NCBI RefSeq assembly: GCF_000024985.1
Contig: NC_013524.1
Coordinates: forward strand, 372,001 to 436,000
From: Sphaerobacter thermophilus DSM 20745
Lineage (GTDB): Bacteria > Chloroflexota > Chloroflexia > Thermomicrobiales > Thermomicrobiaceae
Reading direction: 5' to 3'
DNA: 64,000 nt
A model generated the notes under the pieces. It was given only the letters and a program-made list of their open reading frames with translations, searched no databases and was not told the origin of the DNA. The position numbers were made by a program, and so were the translations under genes. Shown here piece by piece: positions 9,347 to 17,093 of the stretch; within the stretch, counting starts at the first letter, position 1; the number at the start of each line of letters is the position of its first letter.

Positions 9347-11290
9347 TCACCCCGTCTGCTCAGGGCGCAGGTGACGGTCGAACCAGCCGATCACGCGGTC
9401 GATCAGGTCCACTTGGTGCTTGCGCTCCTGGATGGAGTGGCCCTCGCGCGGGTAGGTGACGAACTGGGTCTCGACGCCGAGAGTGCGGAGCGCGACGTAC
9501 ATCTCCTGCCCCTGCGCCATCGCCACCCGCCGATCTTCCTCGCCGTGGAGGATGAGGGTCGGCGTGGTGGCGTTCCGGATGTAGCGGATCGCGGAGCGCT
9601 CGAAGTACGGCTCCGGGTCGTGGTACGGGCTCGTTTCGAAGTAGGAGAGGTTGGCGCTGGGGATGTCGCCCAGACCGTTGTCGCTGATCATGTTCGGCAG
9701 CCCGGCCCCCATGACTGCCGCCTTGAAGCGGGTGGTCTGACTCACGATCCAGGCGGTCATGTAGCCGCCCCAGCTCCAGCCGCCGACGCCCAGCCGCTCA
9801 GGATCGGCGATGCCACGCTCGATCAGGTAGTCGACCCCGGCCATGATGTCCCGGTACTCGCAGCCGCCGACATCACCGAAGAGCGCGTTCGAGTACTCCG
9901 GACCGCGGCCGGTGCTGCCGCGCGGGTTGGGCATGAGGACGGCGTAGCCGCGCCCGGCCAGGGCATGCGCCCACTCGTGCCACGTGGCGGCGAACTGGTT
10001 GGTCCAAAGCCAGGTCGGCCCGCCGTGGATCTGCACCACCAGCGGGTACCGCTGGCCCTCCTGATAGCCGACGGGCTTGAAGAGCAACCCCTCCACCTCG
10101 ACGCCGGGATCGCTCTCCCAACGGACGATCTCAAGCTCGCCCAGGGCGGCGGCCTCCAGCTCCGGGTTGAAGTGGGTACGCCGCTGGAGCGCAGGGGATA
10201 TGTCGTCACGCGAGAGCACCCACACGTCCGGCGCGTGTCTGGCGTCCTCCCACACCACCGCAATCCGTTGCCCGCTGGCGTCCGCCGTCGCGACCGGCGC
10301 GAACGTCCCCAACGGCTCCCCGGCCAGCAGCCGCTCGCGCTCGCCCTCCCAGCTCAGCCGGTAGAGGGTCATGTTGACCCCCTCGTCGGCCACCATCAGC
10401 AGGGCGTCGCGCCCGAGCGGCCACAGCGCTTCGCTCGTCCCGTCGTAACCCGGGGTCAGACAGACCGGCTCGCCTCCCTCGACCGGGATACGGTAGACGT
10501 AATCACCGTGAACGACCCGCCCGGCGCGCGCCCGGTAGGCGAGATACTTTCCGTCTTGCGACCAGGTCAGGTGCTCCGCCATGCCGATCTGCCGGAAGAC
10601 GGGCGTCGGGTCGCCACCCGCGCGCGGCACAATCACGACCTCGTTCTCCAGGAAGATGTCGTCGATGCGCGGCGTCGGGGTGAGGTTGAGCGCCAGACGC
10701 TCACCGTCAGGCGACCAGGCGTAGGTCCAGACCTGCCGCCCCTCGGGCGATACCGCCTTCGCCGTCCCGGCCTCGACGTCGATGACCCAGAGCCGCTGAT
10801 ACTTGTAGTCGGTGTCCCACACGCGGGCGTCGTCGCGCTCCTCCTTGCGCTTCTTCTCTTCCTCCGTCTCGGGATCGGTGAAGAGGACCGCCAGGAAGCG
10901 ACCGTCGGGCGACCAGGAGAGCTGCTCCATGTCACCCTGCTGGTCGAAGACGCGCCGCGCTTCGCCTCCGTCGGCCGGCATGATGTAGACGCTCTTCTTG
11001 CCCCGCTCGGCCCGGTCGGAGAGGAACGCCAGGCGGCGTCCGTCGGGCGACCAGCGCGGTTCCTCGTCATCCCACTGCCCTGCGGTGAACTGGCGCGGCT
11101 CGCCACCGGCAAAGGACACGACCCAGATCGCCGACTCCGGGTGCTCCTTCTCCTTGCTGACCGGCCGCAACGTGAACGCGATCCGCTCGCCGTCGGGCGA
11201 GATCTGCGGGTCGCTCGGTCGCCGGTGAGTGACCAATTGCTCGGTCGTGAGCGGCTGCGGGACGCTGGACGCCTGCTCGTCATCTGCCAC
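9347..11290 (-). CDS. S9-family serine peptidase (prolyl oligopeptidase / acylaminoacyl peptidase type)
   Basis: The 647-aa protein has an N-terminal beta-propeller with repeated SPDG(E/R)RIAF-type blades (residues about 25-370) and a C-terminal alpha/beta-hydrolase domain. The nucleophile lies in GGWSWGGYMT, the acid in HGEEDRRV and the base in REGHSIQERKH. Such enzymes cleave short peptides or remove N-acylated residues in the cytoplasm. No signal peptide is seen. The GTG start at 11290 follows GAGGAGGT with 7-nt spacing. A second peptidase of the same family is at 23876-25813. Confidence 0.9.
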   Translation of the reverse strand: MADDEQASSVPQPLTTEQLVTHRRPSDPQISPDGERIAFTLRPVSKEKEHPESAIWVVSFAGGEPRQFTAGQWDDEEPRWSPDGRRLAFLSDRAERGKKSVYIMPADGGEARRVFDQQGDMEQLSWSPDGRFLAVLFTDPETEEEKKRKEERDDARVWDTDYKYQRLWVIDVEAGTAKAVSPEGRQVWTYAWSPDGERLALNLTPTPRIDDIFLENEVVIVPRAGGDPTPVFRQIGMAEHLTWSQDGKYLAYRARAGRVVHGDYVYRIPVEGGEPVCLTPGYDGTSEALWPLGRDALLMVADEGVNMTLYRLSWEGERERLLAGEPLGTFAPVATADASGQRIAVVWEDARHAPDVWVLSRDDISPALQRRTHFNPELEAAALGELEIVRWESDPGVEVEGLLFKPVGYQEGQRYPLVVQIHGGPTWLWTNQFAATWHEWAHALAGRGYAVLMPNPRGSTGRGPEYSNALFGDVGGCEYRDIMAGVDYLIERGIADPERLGVGGWSWGGYMTAWIVSQTTRFKAAVMGAGLPNMISDNGLGDIPSANLSYFETSPYHDPEPYFERSAIRYIRNATTPTLILHGEEDRRVAMAQGQEMYVALRTLGVETQFVTYPREGHSIQERKHQVDLIDRVIGWFDRHLRPEQTG

Positions 11291-11346
11291 AGGAGCTACC
11301 TCCTCGTGTCATCATGCCGGCCGGCAGCGCACACCGGCCGCGGTTC

Positions 11347-11511
11347 TTACCACTCGGTGAAGGGATCGAGTGCACCGCGCAACCCGTCCCCGATAACGTT
11401 GACCGCCAGGGTCGCCAGGACCAGCACCGCACCCGGTACGACCGGCAGCAGCGGCACCTGGAGATAGTCGTTCGATGCGCCGGTGAGCGTGTTGCCCCAG
11501 GCCGGGAGGTT
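11347..11511 (-). pseudogene. C-terminal remnant of an oligopeptide ABC transporter permease (DppC/OppC type)
   Basis: The last 55 codons of this frame read NLPAWGNTLTGAS and end in ATLAVNVIGDGLRGALDP, which is the conserved C-terminus of DppC/OppC-type permeases. The upstream part of the frame is unrelated low-complexity sequence, and the rest of the permease (about 240 residues) is missing. The other transporter components are not nearby. It looks like the scar of a deletion next to the repeat-rich, IS-bearing region. Confidence 0.7.
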
Positions 11512-11694
11512 GACGGTTGTCACCGGGCGGCTCTGGACGAAGTGATGAACGGCGCTGCTCCGAGCACGCGCCGGACAGCATAGCGCAGGGCGGGCTACGG
11601 TGTCATTCCCACCCGGGGCGAGGCACGGCCACAGCGGGAATGACACCTGGATACCCGCACCCGAACCGGTCTCTACGGTGGTCGGGGGAAGATG

Positions 11695-12429
11695 CTACGC
11701 CAGTACTGGGTTGGCTCGCGGTGCCGCTCTTCTCGGCCGCCGCAGCCGGATCGCGAGGTAGAGCGCGGAGAGGAAGGGGGAGAAGAGAACCAGCATGCCC
11801 AGGACCATGGCTGCTAGCCGCACCGGGACATCCCACCATTCCGAAGACTTCGAAACACGCTCGACCGACGTCGGCGTCGTCTCGACGGAAGGCTCACGCT
11901 CAACGGAGGGTACGGCCCCCGGCCGCTCCACCGGTGCCGGCACGTCCACCTGCTGCACCTGGACCGCAGTGGTCGAACCAACCCGGAACGCCATCAACCC
12001 GACAACAGCAACGACGATCGCGAGGCACCCGATCAGGGTCGCGATGACCTTGTCCCGTGTGCGCCACATCGGTGAGAGCCAAGCCAGCAGGATGCCGACC
12101 GGCCAGAAGAGGGCGGTGAGCACGATGGCGGCGTATTCAAGGAGCCCCGGACCCGCCTGCGCGACCGGCATCGGCTCCGGCACCCCGAGACGCTCGCGCG
12201 TCTCACGTGCCAGTTCCTCAGGGCTCCCAAGACGGTCAAGGATCGTCCGCACGGTCGCCTCGTCGCGCCCCCCGGCGGCCGCCAGCGAGGCATCAATGTG
12301 CGCACGAAGGTCTTCCAGGATCTCCCGCCGCTGCGCCGCCGGCACCCCGACCAGCGCCTCGTCCACCTCCTGGAGATAGCGCTCGATCAGGTGCCGGACT
12401 CCGTCGTCGGTGTCACCGTTGCGGACCAT
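11695..12429 (-). CDS. HAAS-domain membrane protein, partner of PadR regulator
   Basis: The 244-aa protein begins with a HAAS-type domain (about residues 1-90, HLIERYLQEVDEAL and LEDLRAHID) followed by two membrane segments, a Pro/Val/Glu-rich, probably external, stretch and a last pair of hydrophobic segments. HAAS proteins are regularly coded next to PadR repressors and are thought to sense membrane signals. The ATG at 12429 follows GGAGGGG; the frame extends further upstream without conservation. It overlaps the PadR gene by 43 bp in another frame, so the pair is translationally linked. Confidence 0.8.
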   Translation of the reverse strand: MVRNGDTDDGVRHLIERYLQEVDEALVGVPAAQRREILEDLRAHIDASLAAAGGRDEATVRTILDRLGSPEELARETRERLGVPEPMPVAQAGPGLLEYAAIVLTALFWPVGILLAWLSPMWRTRDKVIATLIGCLAIVVAVVGLMAFRVGSTTAVQVQQVDVPAPVERPGAVPSVEREPSVETTPTSVERVSKSSEWWDVPVRLAAMVLGMLVLFSPFLSALYLAIRLRRPRRAAPRANPVLA

Positions 12430-12776
12430 GTGTCCCCTCCAGTTCGTGACGTCCCGAGCACGCCGTCGACGGCGTCCCGAAACTCCACCCACTGCTGCCG
12501 GAAGACGGCCAACGCTTCCCGCCCACGCGGCGTCAGCCGGTAATACTTCCGCGGCGGCCCGGCGGGTGACTCGCGCCACTCGGTCTCGACCAGCCGCTCG
12601 CGGTGGAGGCGGCTCAGCAGCGGGTAGATTGTCCCCTCGCTGGTGAGGAGCGCCGGGGCCTGCCCCAGCCGCTGCACCAGCTCGAACCCATAGCGCGCCT
12701 CGTCCTCCAGCAGGGCTAGGACGCACGCCTCAAGGGCGCCCCTCCGCATCTGTGTCAGCAGCGCGCTCGTATCCAT
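12387..12776 (-). CDS. PadR-family transcriptional regulator
   Basis: The 129-aa protein has the PadR winged helix: MRRGALEACVLALLEDEARYGFELVQ at the N-terminus (helix pair), TSEGTIYPLLSRLHRERLV (recognition helix) and PRKYYRLTPRGREAL (wing). PadR proteins are usually repressors that release DNA on binding small molecules. The ATG at 12776 is chosen because conservation begins there and palindromic operator candidates lie immediately upstream, at 12785-12816. It probably represses itself and the overlapping HAAS gene. Confidence 0.88.
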   Translation of the reverse strand: MDTSALLTQMRRGALEACVLALLEDEARYGFELVQRLGQAPALLTSEGTIYPLLSRLHRERLVETEWRESPAGPPRKYYRLTPRGREALAVFRQQWVEFRDAVDGVLGTSRTGGDTWSATVTPTTESGT

Positions 12777-12784
12777 GGCCACAT

Positions 12785-12816
12785 GGTAGCACAAGCTACC
12801 TTGCGTCACAAGGTAG
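12785..12816 (-). promoter_or_regulatory. Probable PadR operator: two overlapping palindromes
   Basis: GGTAGC-ACAA-GCTACC spans 12785-12800 and CTACCTTG-CGTCA-CAAGGTAG spans 12796-12816; they share CTACC. The second has perfect 8-bp arms of the CTTG/CAAG type known for PadR-family operators. The position 9 nt before the PadR start fits autorepression. Confidence 0.65.
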
Positions 12817-12988
12817 TGGCACAGGCAGGTAGTCCGCCTTCCTCGCGCAGAGCCGCTCTGGCCGAACAACGCGGTGGCGCGATCGCGTGCGGTTGTGCAT
12901 GTCCGTGCGGGGTGGTGAGAGGATCCCCGCGCTGTGGTCAGGGCCCGGGGTTAATGGAGTTTGACGAATTACCTGGGTGTACGCGCTC

Positions 12989-13008
12989 GGCGCGTGCCCG
13001 GGGCTCAA
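12989..13008 (+). repeat. Left half of the hairpin repeat interrupted by IS copy 2
   Basis: The sequence GCGCGTGCCCGGGGCTCAA ends exactly at the insertion sequence. It continues on the other side of the element at 14069 as TCAAGCCGCCGGGCT. The stretch 12817-12988 before it holds no gene and has a diverged copy of the same repeat. Confidence 0.6.
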
Positions 13009-14068
13009 ACGCTTGGTGTGAGTTAGCCGGGGCATGCTGTGCCCTCTTGACACAGGAAGGTGCCCACTTCCATACGGGAGATAGCTCGTATCCGTCTCCC
13101 ACGAAAGGAGCACCCGATGGATGTGGACACCTTCCTGATTACAGTCTATGTCCTGGTCGACACCTTCTGCCAGACCCACCTGCCCCCGGAGCCCCACCGC
13201 CCCGGCCCCGCGCCGGCCCTGAGCCGCAGCGAGGTCTTGACCCTGGCCATCTTCGGGCAGTGGATGAGGTTCTCCAGTGAGCAGGACTTCTACCGCTACG
13301 CCGAGCGCCACCTGCGCCCCTACTTCCCGACCCTGCCCCACCGCAGCCAATACAACCGGCTGCTGCGGCGGCATCAGGTCGCCCTGGCCCAGTTCGCCCT
13401 CTACCTGGCAGACCAACTTGGCCGGGGGCCAGTGGCGGTGGATGTGCTCGATGTGGCGCCGGCTCCGGTGCGCAACGCCAAGCGCCGCGGGCGGGGCTGG
13501 CTGGCCGGCGAGGCCAACATCGGCTTCAGCTTGCGCCTGGGCTGGTTTGCCGGCTTCCGCGTGCTGACCGCCGTCAGCCTGGAGGGGGCGATCACCGGCT
13601 GGGGCGTGGCCCCGGCCAGCACCAATGAGCGGTCCCTCGCCGAGACCCTGATTGCCTGTCGGGCCCACCCCGATCCCCGCCTGCCCAGTGTCGGCACGCC
13701 GGTGGCGACCTATCTGGCGGATAGTGGCTTTGCCGGCGAGGACTACGAGGCGCACCTGGCGGCCACCTACGGGGTGACGCTGGTGGCCACCCCGCAGCGA
13801 GGCAGTCGGCGGCGCTGGCCCAAGGCGGTCCGCCGCTGGGCGGCCCGGCATCGCCAGATCGTGGAGACGGTCATCGGGCGGCTGCTGCACACCTTCGGGC
13901 TGGAGCGCGAGCGGCCGCACACGCTGGCGGGCTTCCAGGCGCGGCTGGCGGCCCGGGTGGCGCTGCACAATCTCTGCTGCTGGCTAAATCGGCAGCGGGG
14001 ACGGCCGCTGCTGGCGGTGGCGAACCTGATCACCTGGTAGCCACGGCGCCCTAACTCACACCAAGCGT
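13009..14068 (+). mobile_element. IS982-like insertion sequence, copy 2 (1060 bp)
   Basis: This copy has the same length and 18-bp ends as copy 1, but its transposase is on the plus strand. TCAA flanks both ends (13005-13008 and 14069-14072) as a target-site duplication. Removing the element and one TCAA gives a hairpin repeat of the same family. Relative to that repeat it sits at the same position as copy 1 but in the opposite orientation. Confidence 0.88.
13117..14040 (+). CDS. IS982-family-like DDE transposase, copy 2
   Basis: The 307-aa protein uses the same AAAGGAG-preceded ATG as copy 1 and keeps the same putative DDE residues. The first 210 residues are identical to copy 1; five substitutions (for example Lys to Glu at 211 and Val to Ala at 242) lie in the C-terminal third. 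The frame is intact. The uneven spread of differences suggests partial gene conversion between the copies or recombination with a third copy elsewhere. Confidence 0.85.
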   Translation: MDVDTFLITVYVLVDTFCQTHLPPEPHRPGPAPALSRSEVLTLAIFGQWMRFSSEQDFYRYAERHLRPYFPTLPHRSQYNRLLRRHQVALAQFALYLADQLGRGPVAVDVLDVAPAPVRNAKRRGRGWLAGEANIGFSLRLGWFAGFRVLTAVSLEGAITGWGVAPASTNERSLAETLIACRAHPDPRLPSVGTPVATYLADSGFAGEDYEAHLAATYGVTLVATPQRGSRRRWPKAVRRWAARHRQIVETVIGRLLHTFGLERERPHTLAGFQARLAARVALHNLCCWLNRQRGRPLLAVANLITW

Positions 14069-14219
14069 TCAAGCCGCCGGGCTGATAGCTGGTAAGCCCA
14101 CTAAAGGGGCTGCGATGGCGACATTCCGGCGTATCCGGTTCGGCCACCTGCCACGCCCAGCGTCCCCAGCCCCTTCAGTGGGCTTCGCCTTATTAGCCCG
14201 GCGGCTTGAGCCCCGGGCC
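14069..14219. repeat. Right part of the composite palindromic element split by IS copy 2
   Basis: After the second half of the interrupted hairpin come inverted arms at 14094-14112 and 14167-14185 (18 of 19 match) around a 54-bp core that is partly different from that at 9081-9134, and a closing hairpin to 14219. The region lies between convergent genes and shows no gene up to 14341. Confidence 0.65.
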
Positions 14220-14296
14220 CACACCACCGCCGCACACCGAATTACGGCATCAGGCCCCAGCACCCTCAGGCCCACGCTACACCGTCGCCCCACACG

Positions 14297-14331
14297 TGAC
14301 GCATGACGCATGACGTATGACGCATGACGCA
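14297..14331. repeat. Short tandem array of TGACGCA units
   Basis: Five direct units of the form TGACG(C/T)A follow each other with 7-bp period. The array lies 10 bp past the stop codon of the lipoprotein gene. A similar array ends 5 bp past the stop of pxpB at 45804-45831. Confidence 0.6.
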
Positions 14332-14341
14332 CCACGCCAGA

Positions 14342-15445
14342 TCACTGATAGATCACCACGTCCGGCTGGGGGTCCAGGAGGTTGACCTGCTCGGGGGTCA
14401 TCAGATCGATGTCCTGGTCGTAGAAGAGCTTGAAGCCGCCGTGGGGTGCGCCGTCCTCGTTGACGAAGCGCTGGTAGCCGCCCATCTTGTCCTCAGCCCA
14501 GCCGAAGCCGTCCATGTCGACCACCAGGTCGACGCCGGGCACCTGCCGCAGTGCTTCCTTGTTGCGGATCATCACGTAGTCGAACTGGTGGACCACCAGG
14601 ATCTTGTTCGGCAGGCCCTCCTCCTCGACCAACCGCGCCAGCATCTCCTGCGCTCGGTTGATCTCCTCGGCGTCCATCCCGCCGATGATCGTACCCGGCA
14701 CCTCGCCGGGGGTGGCAAATTCGGGGTCGAGTGCCAGGTGGACCCGCGGGTTCTTCAGGTACTCCAGCACGTGGGGGATCTCCGCCTCGACCGTGCTGTG
14801 ACCCATCTGAATGTCGAGGATCACGAGGAGGTCACGGCGCTCGGCCACCTCGAGGTACTCCCGCACCAGCTCATCCGGCATCCGGTAGAGGTAGGTACCG
14901 TCGTCGGTTTGGGTTCCCTGCGCCACGGCGTAGATCAACTCCAGCGCCGGGGCGACGGTCCGCTCACCATTGGTCGCGTCGTACTCCGCGGCCTGGGAAC
15001 GAAGCTGGTCGACCACCGTGTCCGGGTCGGCGCTGCCGAGGATACCCATGACCGGGACACCCGGATAGCCGTAGTAGGCGATGACCTGGCAGCTCTGGAA
15101 CACCGATCGTGGGGCGGCCGGGCGGAGGGTGAAGCTCGGCTCCGGCGTTGCCTCACCGGGGGCAGGACGCGGCTCGTAGCAGTGCGCGAGCGGCGGCGGG
15201 ACCGGCGTCGGTATCGGGGTCGGTGTGGGGGTTGGGATCGGCTCCGGGGTGGGAGTCGGACTCGGCGTCGGCGATGGCACCGGCGTGGAAGTGCTTGCCG
15301 GTTCCGGTTCGGTCGTCGCGGTTGCCCCTGGGTTACCGGCCGGCTCACTCGACTCCACGCCTGGCCCGCCCGCAGTCGGCGGTGAGCAGGCCGTCAGCAG
15401 GAACAGGACGAGGAAGACATACGATACCCGACGATACCCGGTGAT
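14342..15445 (-). CDS. Secreted lipoprotein with Pro/Thr linker and unknown C-terminal domain
   Basis: The frame codes a short charged start, a hydrophobic stretch VFLVLFLLTAC with a lipobox ending in Cys, a long Ser/Thr/Pro linker (about residues 30-90) and a 270-residue soluble domain containing VIAYYGYPGVPVMGIL and LVVDMDGFGWAEDK. Diacylation at the Cys would anchor it to the outside of the membrane. I do not recognise the domain; a TIM-barrel glycosidase-like fold is possible. The only well-placed ribosome binding site (GGAAGGGGGA) precedes an ATC codon at 15445, giving 367 aa. The nearest in-frame ATG is at 15535 and would put 30 Cys-rich residues before the signal peptide. Confidence 0.65.
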   Translation of the reverse strand: MTGYRRVSYVFLVLFLLTACSPPTAGGPGVESSEPAGNPGATATTEPEPASTSTPVPSPTPSPTPTPEPIPTPTPTPIPTPVPPPLAHCYEPRPAPGEATPEPSFTLRPAAPRSVFQSCQVIAYYGYPGVPVMGILGSADPDTVVDQLRSQAAEYDATNGERTVAPALELIYAVAQGTQTDDGTYLYRMPDELVREYLEVAERRDLLVILDIQMGHSTVEAEIPHVLEYLKNPRVHLALDPEFATPGEVPGTIIGGMDAEEINRAQEMLARLVEEEGLPNKILVVHQFDYVMIRNKEALRQVPGVDLVVDMDGFGWAEDKMGGYQRFVNEDGAPHGGFKLFYDQDIDLMTPEQVNLLDPQPDVVIYQ

Positions 15446-15700
15446 GGCGGTCCCCCTTCCGTCCGTTCGGTGGCGATCACAATTCTGGCACCCGCCGCAA
15501 GTGCTGCACTCACACACGGTGAACCGGAAAGACATGGCTGATATCCGCATAGTAGCACGGGTCGGAGCACGGTGGGCGTTCCCGCCGTGTCCGGGTGTCT
15601 CTTGCTGAAGTGGGACATCTGTGGCAAGACCTGTGTAGCGGCGCGGCAGGCAGCGCCGGTCGCGCCGTCGCGGCTGACGTGTAGCGTAAGGAGACGGGCA

Positions 15701-17026
15701 ATGGGCAGGGTGACGCCGGATCAGGTCCATGCAGTGCTTGAGCGATCAGTCCTGGCCGACGGATACAGCTTCGTCTACGACCCGGAGCGGAGCCACGGCT
15801 CGTGGCTCGTTGATGCGCGGACCGGGGATGCCTATCTCGACGCCTTCAGCTTCTTCGCTGCGGGCGCGATCGGCCACAACCACCCGGCGCTGCACGACCC
15901 GGCGTTCAGCGAGCGGCTCCTCGTGGCCGCCCGCGTCAAGCCCTCCAACCCGGACGTCTACACCACGTTCTACGCCGAGTTCGTCGACACCTTCGCCACC
16001 CTGGCCGTGCCGAAGGAGTTCCCCCATCTGTTCTTCATCGACGGGGGCGCATTGGCGGTCGAGAACGCGTTGAAGACCGCCTTCGACTGGAAGGTGCGGA
16101 AAAACCTTGCGGCCGGGAAAGAGCCGCGCGGCTCGAAAGTCATCCACTTCACTGAGGCGTTCCACGGCCGCTCGGGCTACACCCTCTCCCTGACCAACAC
16201 CGCCGACCCCCGCAAGTACGAGTACTTCCCCCGCTTCGACTGGCCCCGCATCCCGGTACCCAAGATGCGCTTCCCGCTCACCGAGGAGACGCTGGAGGAG
16301 GTGATCGCACGCGAGTCGGCAGCGCTCCACGCGATCACCGCCATCCTCGAGCGCGAGGCAGACGATATCGCCGCGATCATCATCGAGCCCATCCAAGGCG
16401 AAGGGGGCGACAACCATCTCCGCCCCGAGTTCCTCCGCGCCCTGCGCCAGTTGGCCGACGACTACGAGGTCATGCTGATTTTCGACGAGGTGCAGACGGG
16501 CATGGGGCTGACAGGGTCCTGGTGGGCCTTCCAGCAACTCGGGGTGCAGCCCGACATCTTCGCCTTCGGCAAGAAGACCCAGGTCTGCGGCATCGCGGTG
16601 AGCCGCCGGGTCGACGAGGTGGAGCGGAACGTGTTCGTCGAGCCGAGCCGGATCAGCTCCACCTTTGGCGGCAACCTGGTGGACATGGTGCGCGCCCAGC
16701 GCATCATCGAGGTCATCGTCGAGGAGAACCTGATCGAGAACGCGCGGCGCCAGGGAGAGGTCCTGCTGGGGCAACTGCGGGAGCTGGCGACCCAGGCGCC
16801 GATCGACAACGTGCGCGGGCGCGGCTTGATGATCGCCTTCGACCTACCGACGCCTGAGGACCGCGACGCCGTCATCGCCCGCGCCTACGAGGAGCGGTTG
16901 CTCCTGCTCCCCTGCGGAACGCGCTCGATCCGCTTGCGGCCGCACCTGAGCCTGACGACCGACGAGGCAGAAGCACTCATCCAGCGCCTCACCGCTGCCC
17001 TGGCTGCCGTTCGCCCCGCATCCTGA
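15701..17026 (+). CDS. lat: L-lysine 6-aminotransferase
   Basis: The 441-aa PLP enzyme is of the class III aminotransferase fold and matches lysine epsilon-aminotransferase in motifs and length. It has FFIDGGALAVENALKTAFDWK near residue 115 (PLP phosphate region), IIIEPIQGEGGDNH, IFDEVQTGMGLTG and the PLP lysine in FAFGKKTQVCG. It moves the side-chain amino group of lysine to 2-oxoglutarate, giving a semialdehyde that cyclises to piperideine-6-carboxylate. The ATG at 15701 follows TAAGGAGA. It stands alone, divergent from the lipoprotein gene, so a role in lysine catabolism or stress metabolism cannot be decided here. Confidence 0.9.
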   Translation: MGRVTPDQVHAVLERSVLADGYSFVYDPERSHGSWLVDARTGDAYLDAFSFFAAGAIGHNHPALHDPAFSERLLVAARVKPSNPDVYTTFYAEFVDTFATLAVPKEFPHLFFIDGGALAVENALKTAFDWKVRKNLAAGKEPRGSKVIHFTEAFHGRSGYTLSLTNTADPRKYEYFPRFDWPRIPVPKMRFPLTEETLEEVIARESAALHAITAILEREADDIAAIIIEPIQGEGGDNHLRPEFLRALRQLADDYEVMLIFDEVQTGMGLTGSWWAFQQLGVQPDIFAFGKKTQVCGIAVSRRVDEVERNVFVEPSRISSTFGGNLVDMVRAQRIIEVIVEENLIENARRQGEVLLGQLRELATQAPIDNVRGRGLMIAFDLPTPEDRDAVIARAYEERLLLLPCGTRSIRLRPHLSLTTDEAEALIQRLTAALAAVRPAS

Positions 17027-17040
17027 TACGTCGTTACCGA

Positions 17041-17070
17041 GCGTGGAGCGCGCCTGTGTGCGCTCCACGC
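17041..17070. terminator. Hairpin between convergent lat and MFS genes
   Basis: A perfect 11-bp stem (17041-17051 with 17060-17070) and 8-nt loop lie in the 67-bp gap between two converging stop codons. There is no T-run. A bidirectional terminator role is likely. Confidence 0.5.
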
Positions 17071-17093
17071 GCCGAGGCGCGCCGCGGACGCCG

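Noticed and set aside
9260-11467. 735-codon open frame on the plus strand
   Set aside because: It lies opposite the S9 peptidase and reflects its GC-rich codons; composition is Arg/Gly/His-rich with no motif. The same applies to long frames opposite the transposases, coxL, the Mo subunit and the second S9 peptidase.
14297-14331. CRISPR-like array
   Set aside because: Units are 7 bp with no spacers and no cas genes are nearby; it is a simple tandem repeat.
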